Shown: positions 48,280-61,100 of the stretch, piece after piece | How the letters are laid out: each line of letters begins with the position of its first letter | How positions within the stretch are numbered: the first letter of the stretch is position 1 | Source of the DNA: Mactromeris polynyma | Lineage: Eukaryota > Mollusca > Bivalvia > Venerida > Mactridae | Reading direction: 5' to 3' | Length of the DNA: 64,000 nucleotides | Assembly (NCBI GenBank): GCA_032209605.1 | Contig: JASFXZ010000055.1 | Location: forward strand, 1,302,001-1,366,000 | Program-made: the position numbers and the translations under genes | The notes under the pieces: generated by a model | Told to the model about the DNA's origin: nothing | The model's input: only the letters and a program-made list of their open reading frames with translations | Databases searched by the model: none

Positions 48280-48956
48280 GTACAGCTTTTCTGAAAATAT
48301 TTAAGAGAAAATGAAAACTTAAAAAGTATGTTGTAAATGTAAACTTGAGTGAGGCGGGAATACAGCGCAAGCAGAGACAATTTTGTATTGCTCTCCACCC
48401 GTGTAACAAACGATCAAGTTAATTTTACCAAATTGATACAGTACAGACATATTTTGAATAAAGGACTAATACTTTACCACATTTAATGGTATTTTATTTC
48501 ATTCGATGTGCACAATATTGTATGACAATGATAAGTGATGTCTAAAGTGATTATTATTCAGTCCTATATTGTTAATAGTTAGGTATAAGTAGAGATAAGT
48601 TTAATAAAAATATTGGGAATGTTTATGGAACAAGAACCGTAGATTAATATTTCATATCGTAGGTTTGTGTAGAATTGTCATTTTGTCGCTAATGGAAGCT
48701 TAAGAGACTGTGGCCTGCAGTGTGATTTATTATAGGTCGATTTGACGCTTATATATCCTTAGAAATACACGGTATTGGTTGAATGTTTGTGCTACTATAT
48801 CGATTGCTACTAGTAGGCATGGTAACTACTATCTCATACTTTATCCTACAATATCTTCATTTTCGTATACTTCAAAATATTTAAGTTATTACTTGACTGG
48901 CTTGTTAAACCAATTGTAAAATAATTCTATCATCTTTATATTGATTTATGTTACAG

Positions 48957-49096
48957 ACCATAAGTACAGACATAAAGTCTAACAGGAAGGTAATAATGTC
49001 TCAACATAATGAAGTCATACCAACCACGTATAAAACTGGACCCACATATGATAAGGCAAGCCCGTATGAAATGATTCTGTCAGACAATACCCATAG
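48957..49096 (+). CDS. Pre-DSL exon, module 2, right copy
   Basis: 140 nt, acceptor ttatgttacag, donor CATAG|gtaact, phase 0 in, 2 out. TISTDIKSNRKVIMSQHNE to ILSDNTH, then Arg completed by the DSL2 exon (RLAIKFMIWC). Nearly identical to the left copy, with one clear change (TGP/TEP). Confidence 0.65.
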
Positions 49097-49859
49097 GTAA
49101 CTATTTCACTGTTTTATTACGTAGGGAATAAGGCATACGGAAAATCTTATACTGATAAAACATACTTTTACACATATAATTATTCAAAATCAATAAACAA
49201 AAGATAAGCTTTGGTACTGTCTGACATAGTTTTCTTAATGAGTAAGCCTGAAGCTGAAATTATGCTTTTGAAGTTGTATTGGACATTTCAGAAGGCCTCG
49301 TGTTAGATAGGCCTATGTTTTGTAACTTATAGGAACGCGTTCTATAAACAAAGATGATCATTTTTACCATTAGTATTAATGGCCTTTGGGGGAAATTTTC
49401 ATAACGTATTTGTTTATAGTAGTACAAAGTGCTGCTCACTTTTAGCTTTGTTCATGGGCGTTGATCTCAGAGGAGTTGGTTTCTCAAAGCTATGTTAAAG
49501 CTAACTTGTAGTTATCCTCATTGGCTATAAAGTGTTTAATACCAAGTTAGACATGACGGAATCTCGATCAACCAGTCTCACGACTACAGTAAATACTCAT
49601 TTTTTTTACCCTTAACAAGAGAGTCAAACTGTCACAAAATACGCCGTCCTAAGTCAGTGCTCCCAATTAAATAAGCAGAAATGAAAGTGGCAAACTGTCA
49701 CAGGATACACCTGTCTCCATTATGAATCGCTGTCAATTGAATGCGTTCTTTATCGGGAAATTATTGGGATGGTAAACTCATCCATCATGATAGAAACCCT
49801 AATACAATGGTATAATGGTACAAACTATGGGTAGGTTCAGTGTTTAATGGGATATAACT

Positions 49860-50335
49860 CCTGAGTGACTGGGGAAATATGGCTGGTTATATAGAATTTG
49901 GTCTAGGTATTACGCCAATTAACATTTATCTTAGAGAGCGGACAAGGCTAATTTCTCCAAAATTTGGAAAACCATTGGGTCATTACTCCAGAGTCACTAG
50001 GGATATATATGGCTTGTATAGAATCCGAGTCATTTTGTCAATTAACATTCACATCAAGTAAGGTGTAGATTGCATAAAAACTGTATAAGTTAGAGAGCGG
50101 ACAACTTAGTGGACGCCGCCGCCCACACACCCGTACGTCCGTCTGCCGTAGGCGAGCCTATTTTGTCTTCGAAGTCGAAGGGATTAATAACATTGTGCAT
50201 GTGCCATTTGTGTGCCTGACTGTATATGTGATATCTTAAAAACATCCGACTTTCGCATTCAATAGATAATAGAAATGCTATTATCCACCCATTACACGGA
50301 CCCAGTCTCCCGCTTAAAGAGATGTAAATGTACAT
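49860..50335. repeat. Interspersed repeat, right arm
   Basis: Mirror of 2,535-3,010. Facing blocks 'agagagcggaca' at about 49,933 and 50,092, and a GC-rich patch (gccgccgcccacacacccgtacg). Non-coding. Confidence 0.5.
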
Positions 50336-50736
50336 GAAAAAGTATATAGTCTTTCTTTGTTACAAACCCGACATTTTTCGCCTAAAATATCTGCTTTACT
50401 GTACTGGGTTAGGCATGCTAGTAACTTAATATTGATTCATCGTTGTATACATTGGCGACAATATTCCTTGGCTGTTTCAAGATAGACTTGTATCTAAAAT
50501 ATTTTAGTATACATGCTCACTTCATATTAAAGAAGTATTTAGAACTGAAACTAAGTAGACATCTAAATCATTCCGAAATTATTACATTGTAGTTTCCAAT
50601 AAAATGTGTGTTCTTTCGACGCTGTTTGATTCTACATCGAGACGGCTATTGTGATACAATTTTACTGCAACTTATGAATATATTTAATGTCTTGAGACAT
50701 ATCGTAACCACGTGTAGAGAGATACTTGGTAATCTT

Positions 50737-51492
50737 AAGATAGTCATTTGTTAATGGATTTTCGAAACAAATACAGTGTTTACATAAGTGGCTAAATCCT
50801 TAGGAAAAATAATTATGTAAGAGATAATTCCATCACAAGCAAGCGTGTTATTACTTTTGAAAAACATAGCTTTATGTAGCTATTTTACTCTAAACTCACT
50901 ATAGGCTTTAATTCCGGGTTTTGGCTTAACCACCACTGTATTAGATATAACGTTTATTTCAATAAAAAAACATGTATTAATAACCAGGTATTCACAAACA
51001 ACTGATTATTAAATGGTGATACGTCGTTGATCGGACAGACGTACGGCGGTAGACAGTGGGTCCATTGTTACACGTAACTTTATTTTTATTTACTTGTTCA
51101 AAACTAAACGAACGGTAAAATAAAGAAAGTCCCTACTGGACAACTCTCCAAAATAAGAGACGAAGAACGGATGATAATGCTTGTAGAACAGACCGATGAA
51201 GCTAGACAAATATCAAATCGACCTTTATTCAGAATCGACAATCATTTTACTTACATGTTTGTACTTTTAATTGTTGATTTAACTAATGATGTTGACGACT
51301 TGTTTATTCCTTAACTGTCTGGACAAACATTTGAAGAATAATCGCTAGGAATATATTTTTTTATAAATTGTATACGCAACGATATTATATACATATACAT
51401 GTATGTGTTATATATTCTTCTTATATAACTCATTATAATGTGCCTGTGTATTCCATATTAAATATTTTTCTGGATTATGTGTATTGGTACAG
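50737..51492. other. Unique intron sequence beyond the arm edge
   Basis: First sequence after the right arm; no counterpart on the left, where the 177-bp array lies instead. No exon seen until the DSL2 acceptor at 51,491. Confidence 0.5.
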
Positions 51493-51614
51493 ATTAGCCA
51501 TAAAATTCATGATTTGGTGTGCGACCGGATACTCCGGAGATAGATGTCAACATCCCTGTAAAACATCCGGTAATCGTGAATGCAACAAGGACGGACATGT
51601 AGTTTGTAAATCAG
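51493..51614 (+). CDS. DSL domain exon 2
   Basis: 122 nt, acceptor ttggtacag, donor AAATCAG|gtaatt, phase 2 in, 1 out. It encodes LAIKFMIWCATGYSGDRCQH, then PCKTSGNRECNKDGHVVCKS. With the next exon it becomes VCKSGYHRSSC, completing the six-Cys DSL domain (C-x3-GY-x-G-x2-C-x3-C-x7-C-x7-C-x7-C). In Notch ligands this module contacts EGF repeats 11-12 of the receptor. It lies just outside the duplicated arm, so the left locus lacks it. Confidence 0.85.
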
Positions 51615-52188
51615 GTAATTACTTAAAATGACTATGTTTTCTTGTCAAGTACAATGTATGTCTGGATATTTATATTAACGCTCCAATCAGCATGGAAGTT
51701 TGAGCTGTTTATTAATTTTATGTCATATATGTACATAGTTGAGAAGTTGCCGAGAGACAATTAATTGTACATCATTAAATTAGTTTAATAATGTGATTTG
51801 GGGCTACTTGCGCTTTTTGAAAGACTAGTGCTTTGCGTGTCATTTGTATTTATAAATTTTATTTTTTATATCTGCGTAATTTCTATTCTATTATATTCCG
51901 TTAAAATCATTACTTGATTGGCACATGCCATGAGGGATATATGCGTGCGGAATGTTTTAAAATAGTCATGATGTTATTATTAACTATCCGTTCGAATACT
52001 CGCTAGTTCTTGACCAGGAGAGTCATAACAAGATGATAAATATTGTTACGTCTAACACTATCCGCAACATTCAAAATAGAAACATAGAGCAAAACTAGAT
52101 TAACTCGAAACGATAAAATATACCTGGCTTGTACAATTTACTCCTCCCTGTTTGTAAAGTGTGCAAGCTCGTCTAGTAAGACTGAGTA

Positions 52189-52371
52189 CAGTTAAACCTC
52201 AATAATAATACCACCCTTGGGACTCTTGAACACTGGTCTTCTTATTGAGGTGGTCTTAGTATTGAGGTTGAACAAATACCAAAACTGTGTAAATGAACTT
52301 GAAAATCGTGTTCTTACTTTCGAGGTGGTCTTCGATGATTATTGAGGTGGTCTTTTAGGTGAGGTTTAATG
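52189..52371. mobile_element. Short pogo-like MITE
   Basis: Ends CAGTTAAACCTCAATAATAA and reverse complement CATTAAACCTCACCTAAAAG, each flanked by TA, with internal 'gaggtggtctt' blocks. 183 bp. In the intron between DSL2 and the first EGF exon. Confidence 0.55.
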
Positions 52372-53407
52372 TATATTTTCCAGTGAGCCGAATGCCGAAT
52401 GCAACATTAATAAATGAGCAACGTAAGGCGGTATTTGCATATGCATAAAACGATAGTTAATTTATGGTAACCATTACTTTAATCTATAACGACATAATGA
52501 GTATTCAGGAGTCGGTTGTGTGAATAATATTATGCAGATTGCGTCATGAATGTTTTTTATCAGAAATCAACGATTCCTTCACACTCTTCACTTGATAACG
52601 TCCAACTAGAGTTTCTTGGCTTATATTTGTAATAAGCTGCCTACCTATTGACCTATTTTGAACTAATTTGTTATTGAACATTAAAATTTTCAAAGTTATT
52701 TTTCATTGGAAAACGACAAATATCAGACAATTCCGCTGTAAAATTTAATTCAATATCGCGGCTGTAAATTGTACTTACCAAAATGACAGAATGATGTAAT
52801 TGAGAAAAATTAGTTCGACGATGACTGAATTGAAAATTTGAAATATTTGCGTAGTTAGAATCGCAATGATACAAATGTTCCCATTATTATCGGCGATTAA
52901 ATTACCGGCATTCGTTGGATGAAAGTAATTATACATGCAATAATTATTGCGCTTCCAATTTCCTGATCTTATGTTATTCACTGATTATTGATTATTTTTT
53001 AAATATTCATTGCATACATAAACACCGGATAATGCTATGACGATTAATTTCTTTCAAAAAAGGTAATAAGTGATACAGTGCTTTTCTAAATGCTAAAATT
53101 AAGTTTCGCTTTGTTTCTAAGCTATACACATTGCTCAACCGATTCCTGTCAAGAGCGCATGCATTTACTTACTTTACGCTAAATCAGTCGGTAAATCAAA
53201 ACTGAAACATGATAGTTTCGTACAAATCGTGTTGTACTCCACTACATACATGCTGAACAAGTTATTTTATATTTTCTGACACGATAAATAAGATATTATG
53301 ATATGAAATTTAATTCTAGGATTTTAAAATACGTTATGTTTTACCTCGTTGTTTTCCTCGAACGTTTTTGTGTTCGAGTCATTAACTACATGCTTTTTAT
53401 ATTTTAG

Positions 53408-53799
53408 GTTATCACAGAAGTTCCTGTACGGATATTAACGAATGTACAAAAAATCCCTGCATGAATGGTGGTACATGTCATAATACAGTTGGATCATTTA
53501 CATGTACATGTCCATCAGGCTGGGCTGGTCCATCTTGTGAGCTTGATATAGATGAATGTGCAATGAATTATTGTGGTTCTAGTGCTACAAGATGCACCAA
53601 CATACCAGGCAGTTATACATGTACATGTATATCACATGGATTTAACCACAAAACATGTACAGACAGAAATGAATGTCATGCTAAACCTTGTAAGAATGGA
53701 GGCACGTGTTACAATGTCTACGGATCATACCTCTGTAATTGTGCTGATGGTTTTAATGGAACTAGATGTGACCAGGACATTGACGAATGTCAGCTGCAG
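53408..53799 (+). CDS. First EGF exon (three EGF repeats)
   Basis: 392 nt, acceptor atattttag, donor CTGCAG|gtatgt, phase 1 in, 0 out. Begins GYHRSSCTDINECTKNPC, completing DSL2, then three calcium-binding EGF repeats with D(I/R)(D/N)EC linkers and the C-x-N-x4-Y-x-C-x-C hydroxylation pattern. CMNGGTC and CKNGGTC fit the O-fucose site C2-x4-(S/T)-C3. It ends in DIDECQLQ, the start of an EGF finished by the next exon (VCGNHSSSC). Confidence 0.92.
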
Positions 53800-55111
53800 G
53801 TATGTTACTCTGTATACACACTTAATAAGTCAAATTTGCAAACCATAGCTAGATAACCAGTTGTATAAATATATTTATAGATAACTGGTAACACGAATCT
53901 TATCTAGTTAACTACTTATTATGCTACATATTAGGTGAAAATTCGCAAACCATAACTAGATAACCCGTTAGTGTAATACATCATAAAATGTAAGAGGTGG
54001 CAGTTCTGGGCACTTTCAAGCATGTTTCTGGTCTTATGATATTTATCTTACCGAAAATGTATCACGAATATTAACTATACAGCTAGATAAGTATTGCAAT
54101 AATTAAGTGGTTAACACGAAACAATCCGCGAACGCTATCATACTAACTGGTGGCAGTAACATGCCACCATAACTCTGGTATATCTAAAACTGTTACCACT
54201 TCAGAATCGTTAATAGTTTATACGCATATATATACATACGAAAGGAGAAATGAGACAAATTGTATGAATCATGTTATGCGGAAAAGAGAAGTCTGAGCAC
54301 CGATTTCAGAAACGTGCTCAACTCTAGAGTACATTTTACAGTTATTTAGAACTTGTATGCAAAAATATGTTCGGGCATTTATTCACTGCACACAATTTCA
54401 GAATTTTCATTATTCAATTAATTAAATATTAAGAAGTTATATGTAACTATAGTTAGTTATTATTACATTATGCTATATGAGTGGTCTGTAATATATACGA
54501 CCGATCGTTTATTAGTGTGCACAAGTGTTTCCTTTTTGTACATGTTGGCCGGTATAACGCTAAATCGTGAAAGTAAATATTTGATCAAAACCAAAGTTTT
54601 TATTTTGGTTGGGCAAACAGAAACCGCATTTTTAGTGTTCCAAGTTGTTACAAAAGGCTTATAACTTCCATAAGCATTTAACATGCATTACACTGCCATG
54701 TTGACTCTAAACAGACATGATTTAGTTAATTAATTAAGTCCAATTGCCAGCTCTATCTTTCTCTTCACAATTGTTCAGATATGTCTCGAAAATAAGCAAT
54801 TATCATAGTATTAACTGTTAACTATTATTTAACAACTGCCCGCAGTATGATTCGTATCGAATAAATGATTAGAATATATCACTGACTAATTGAAGGGTAT
54901 TTTGGATAATATTATTGTATGATTAACACATATGCACAAAACAATTAAATAGCAATTTACGCTCACCAAAATACTCGACGATTATTATTTTAGCTTTACG
55001 CTTGATATTATCGTTGGTGGAATCACTGTCTATTACGATTTAATACATATTCCTTCTATGAAGGAAAAAAACACAATTTAAAGGAAATGTACTTTCATTC
55101 TGTATTCTCAG
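53800..55111 (+). other. Intron between EGF exons
   Basis: Flanked by CAG|gtatgt and ttctcag|GTG. AT-rich, no exon noticed. Confidence 0.8.
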
Positions 55112-58100
55112 GTGTGTGGTAACCATAGCTCATCGTGTGAAAATACAGCCGGTAGTTATAACTGTAGCTGTTTACCTGGATGGTCCGGTAAAGCTTGTCA
55201 GAATGATATTGATGAATGTACCAGTAAACCATGTAAGTATGGAACTTGTCACAATACACCGGGTAGTTACAAGTGTGTGTGTTTTGTTGGCGCGAGAGGA
55301 AGCCATTGTGATGATATTGATGAGTGTGCATCTCATAATCCTTGTCAAAATAATGGTACTTGTGTCAACTTGATTCCTCCAGACAGATTTAGATGTGATT
55401 GTTCAACTGGCTGGGATCCTCAAACAAATTGCATTCATGATATTAATGAATGTCAAACAGATAGACCCTGCGTACATGGAACATGCCACAATTCGGACGG
55501 AAGTTACACTTGTTCATGTAAGAAAGGATGGACTGGTAGAAACTGTAGTGTAGATGTCAATGAATGTCATCAACACACACATATGTGTAAGAATAAAGGG
55601 ACTTGTGTAAATACTCAAGGCGGATACACATGTAATTGTCACTCGGGATGGTCTGGTAGAAATTGTTCTATTGACGTTGATGAATGTGCTACAATACATC
55701 CTTGTATGCATAATGCGACTTGTCAGAACATTGACGGAGGATACAGGTGTAAATGCGCACCTGGATGGTCTGGATTTAATTGTACCACTGACATTGATGA
55801 ATGTAGTACACTACATCCTTGTGAAAATCGAGCAACATGCAAAAATATCCCAGGGGGATACAGCTGTTCATGCTCCACAGGATGGACCGGTACTAATTGT
55901 TCTAATGACATAGATGAATGCAAGATAAAAGATCCCTGCATGAACCATGCGACATGTCTGAATACTCAGGGAGGATATTCATGTAAATGTGCAACAGGAT
56001 GGAATGGACCTAACTGTGACCATGACATCGACGAATGTCATCCAAGAAATCCTTGCAAGAACGGGGCCAGGTGCCAGAACACTCAAGGAGGATATGTGTG
56101 TAAATGTACCTCAGAATGGACCGGTACTAATTGTACAAGCGACATTAATGAATGTACATTGATACATCCTTGTATGAACAATGCTACATGTAAGAACGGA
56201 CGAGGTGGATATACATGTACCTGTATGAACGGTTGGAGTGGACAGAACTGTTCTGTAGACATCAATGAATGCCAAACTATACATCCGTGCATTAACCATG
56301 GAACTTGCCAAAACAATCCGGGAGGCTATACTTGTAAGTGTATGACTGGATGGAGTGGTGAAAATTGTTCAATTGATATGGATGAATGCAAAACCAATCA
56401 TCCTTGTGTTCACGGTACCTGCAACAATGAACCCGGTTCGTATAATTGTTCGTGTCATCAAGGTTACGACGGTGTAAACTGTGAAAATAACCGAAATGAA
56501 TGCATGTCTAATACAGTATGTGCAAACAACGGTACATGTGTCGATTTGCCACCACCGCGTTATTTTGAGTGTAAATGTTCGCCTGGTTGGAGTTCTAGCA
56601 GTCACTGTCGTAGAGACATCGATGAATGTGCCAATACAAAACAGACTTGCGTGCATGGTAAGTGTACAAACACACTTGGTAGCTATAGTTGTATATGTGA
56701 ACATGGTTGGGCTGGAAATACATGTAGTAGTGATGTGGACGAATGTCAGTTACACAATCATTATTGCCATAACAATAGCACTTGTGTTAATACTCAGGGA
56801 GGATACACGTGTAAATGTGCCGCGGAATGGTCTGGATTTAATTGTACCACTGACATTGATGAATGTAGTACATTACATCCTTGTGAAAACCTAGCAACAT
56901 GCAAAAACATACCAGGGGGATACAGTTGTTCATGCACCACAGGATGGACCGGTACTAATTGTTCTAATGACATAGATGAATGCAAGATGAAACACCCCTG
57001 CATGAACCATGCGACATGTCTGAATACTCAGGGAGGATATTCATGTAAATGTGCAATTGGATGGAATGGACCTAACTGTGACCATGACATCGACGAATGT
57101 CATCCAAGAAATCCATGCAAGAACGGGGCCAGGTGCCAGAACACTCAAGGAGGATATGTGTGTAAATGTACCTCAGGATGGACCGGTACAATTTGTACAA
57201 GCGACATTAATGAATGTACATTGATACATCCTTGTATGAACAATGCTACATGTAAGAACGGACGAGGTGGATATACATGTACCTGTATGAACGGTTGGAG
57301 TGGACAGAACTGTTCTGTAGACATCAATGAATGCCAAACTATACATCCGTGCATTAACCATGGGACTTGCCAAAACACTCAGGGTGGCTATACGTGTACA
57401 TGTATGACTGGATGGAGTGGTGAAAATTGTACCACTGACATTGACAAATGCAGTACACTACATCCTTGTGAAAACCTAGCAACATGCAAAAACATACCAG
57501 GGGGATACAGTTGTTCATGCACCACAGGATGGACCGGTACTAATTGTTCTAATGACATAGATGAATGCAAGATGAAACACCCCTGCATGAACCATGCGAC
57601 ATGTCTGAATACTCAGGGAGGATATTCATGTAAATGTGCAACAGGATGGAATGGACCTAACTGTGACCATGACATCGACGAATGTCATCCAAGAAATCCA
57701 TGCAAGAACGGGGCCAGGTGCCAGAACACTCAAGGAGGATATGTGTGTAAATGTACCTCAGGATGGACCGGTACAATTTGTACAAGCGACATTAATGAAT
57801 GTACATTGATACATCCTTGTATGAACAATGCTACATGTAAGAACGGACGAGGTGGATATACATGTACCTGTATGAACGGTTGGAGTGGACAGAACTGTTC
57901 TGTAGACATCAATGAATGCCAAACTATACATCCGTGCATTAACCATGGGACTTGCCAGAACACTCAGGGTGGCTATACGTGTACATGTATGACTGGATGG
58001 AGTGGTGAAAATTGTACCACTGACATTGACAAATGCAGTACACTACATCCTTGTGAAAACCTAGCAACATGCAAAAACATACCAGGGGGATACAGTTGTT

Positions 58101-61100
58101 CATGCACCACAGGATGGACCGGTACTAATTGTTCTAATGACATAGATGAATGCAAGATGAAACACCCCTGCATGAACCATGCGACATGTCTGAATACTCA
58201 GGGAGGATATTCATGTAAATGTGCAACAGGATGGAATGGACCTAACTGTGACCATGACATCGACGAATGTCATCCAAGAAATCCATGCAAGAACGGGGCC
58301 AGGTGCCAGAACACTCAAGGAGGATATGTGTGTAAATGTACCTCAGGATGGACCGGTACAATTTGTACAAGCGACATTAATGAATGTACATTGATACATC
58401 CTTGTATGAACAATGCTACATGTAAGAACGGACGAGGTGGATATACATGTACCTGTATGAACGGTTGGAGTGGACAGAACTGTTCTGTAGACATCAATGA
58501 ATGCCAAACTATACATCCGTGCATTAACCATGGGACTTGCCAAAACACTCAGGGTGGCTATACGTGTACATGTATGACTGGATGGAGTGGTGAAAATTGT
58601 ACCACTGATATTGACAAATGCAGTACACTACATCCTTGTGAAAACCTAGCAACATGCAAAAACATACCAGGGGGATACAGTTGTTCATGCTCCACAGGAT
58701 GGACCGGTACTAATTGTTCTAATGACATAGATGAATGCAAGATGAAACACCCCTGCATGAACCATGCGACATGTCTGAATACTCAGGGAGGATATTCATG
58801 TAAATGTGCAACGGGATGGAATGGACGTATCTGTGACCGTGACATCGACGAATGTCATCCAAGAAATCCTTGCAAGAACGGAGCCAGGTGCCAGAACACT
58901 CAAGGAGGATATGTGTGTAAATGTACCTCAGAATGGACCGGTACTAATTGTACTAGCGACATTAATGAATGTACATTGATACATCCTTGTATGAACAATG
59001 CTACATGTAAGAACGGACGAGGTGGATATACATGTACCTGTATGAACGGTTGGAGTGGACAGAACTGTTCTGTAGACATCAATGAATGCCAGACTATACA
59101 TCCGTGCATTAACCATGGGACTTGCCAAAACAATCCGGGAGGTTATACTTGTAAGTGTATGACTGGATGGAGTGGTGAAAATTGTTCAACTGATATGGAT
59201 GAATGCAAAACCAATCCTCCTTGTGTTCACGGTACCTGCAACAATGAACCCGGTTCGTATAATTGTTCGTGTCATCAAGGTTACGACGGTGTAAACTGTG
59301 AAAATAACCTAAATGAATGTATGTCTAATACAGTATGTGCAAACAACGGTACATGTGTCGATTTGCCACCACCGCGTTATTTTGAGTGTAAATGTCCGCC
59401 TGGTTGGAGTTCTAGCAGTCACTGTCGTAGAGACATCGATGAATGTGTCAATACAAAACAGACTTGCGTGCATGGTAAGTGTACAAACACACTTGGTAGC
59501 TATAGTTGTATATGTGAACATGGTTGGGCTGGAAATACATGTAGTAGTGATGTGGACGAATGTCAGTTACACAATCATTATTGCCATAACAATAGCACTT
59601 GTGTTAATACTCAGGGAGGATACACGTGTAAATGTGCCGCGGAATGGTCTGGATTTAATTGTACCACTGACATTGATGAATGTAGTACATTACATCCTTG
59701 TAAAAACCGAGCAACATGCAAAAACATCCAAGGGGGATACAGTTGTTCATGCACCACAGGATGGACCGGTACTAATTGTTCTAAAGACATAGATGAATGC
59801 AAGATGAAACACCCCTGCATGAACCATGCGACATGTCTGAATACTCAGGGAGGATATTCATGTAAATGTGCAACGGGATGGAATGGACGTATCTGTGACC
59901 GTGACATCGACGAATGTCATCCAAGAAATCCATGCAAGAACGGAGCCAGGTGCCAGAACACTCAAGGAGGATATGTGTGTAACTGTACCTCAGGATGGAC
60001 CGGTACAATTTGTACAAGCGACATTAATGAATGTATATTGATACATCCTTGTATGAACAATGCTACATGTAAGAACGGACGAGGTGGATATACATGTACC
60101 TGTATGAACGGTTGGAGTGGACTGAACTGTTCTGTAGATATCAATGAATGCCAATCTATACATCCGTGCATTAACAATGGGACTTGCCAAAACACTCAGG
60201 GTGGCTATACGTGTACATGTATGACTGGATGGAGTGGTGAAAATTGTTCTATTGATATCGATGAATGCGGTCATACAAAACATTCATGTCAATATGGTCA
60301 TTGTGTTAATACTCTGGGTAGCTATAAATGCTCTTGTCAATCTGGTTGGACTGGTGAGAATTGTCAAACTCATTTAGACGAATGCTCGAAAAGCCCGTGT
60401 AAAAATAACGGCACTTGTTCAAACTCGCATGATAGTTATCACTGTATATGTCCATCAAATTGGACTGGAACGAATTGTACTACAGATATAGACGAATGCA
60501 AGTCCAATCTTTGTGTTCACGGTATCTGCAACAATGTACCCGGTTCGTATAATTGTTCGTGTCATCAAGGTTATGAGGGTGTTAACTGTGAAAATAACCA
60601 AAATGAATGTATGTCTAATACAGTATGTGCAAACAACGGTACATGTGTCGATTTGCCACCACCGCGTTATTTTGAGTGTAAATGTTCGCCTGGTTGGAAT
60701 TCTAGCAATCAGTGTCACACAGACGTCGATGAATGTGCCGATACAAAGCAGACGTGTGTACATGGTAAGTGTACAAACACGCTTGGTAGCTATAGTTGTT
60801 TATGTGAACATGGTTGGGCTGGAAATACATGTAGTAGTGATGAGGACGAATGTCAGTTACACAATCATTATTGTCATAATAATAGCACTTGTGTTAACAC
60901 TCGGGGGGGATACACGTGTACGTGTGACAGTGGATGGACCGGACTTAATTGTACCACTGACATTAATGAATGTAATACATTACACCTTTGTGAAAACCAT
61001 GCGACGTGCCAAAACATCTTGGGATCATACACGTGTGAGTGTGCCTCTGGATGGACCGGCCTTACATGTACGTATGATATTGATGAGTGTGCAACAGTAA

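Larger units (their letters stand above)
33614..50736 (+). repeat. Right arm of the large inverted duplication
   Basis: Reverse complement of 2,129-17,475. It is about 1.8 kb longer, mainly because of an insertion at 45,036-46,955 and about 0.5 kb at 40,466-40,960 that is missing on the left, offset by the left-only 208-bp triplication and a shorter fold-back element (36,379-36,934). The plus-strand gene in this arm continues beyond the arm edge into the EGF region. Confidence 0.95.

Noticed and set aside
49879..50335. Small open frames MAGYIEFGLG... and MYIYISLSGR...
   Set aside because: They lie on opposite strands of a repeat with facing blocks, and the same frames occur in the mirror copy. 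They are repeat-derived.
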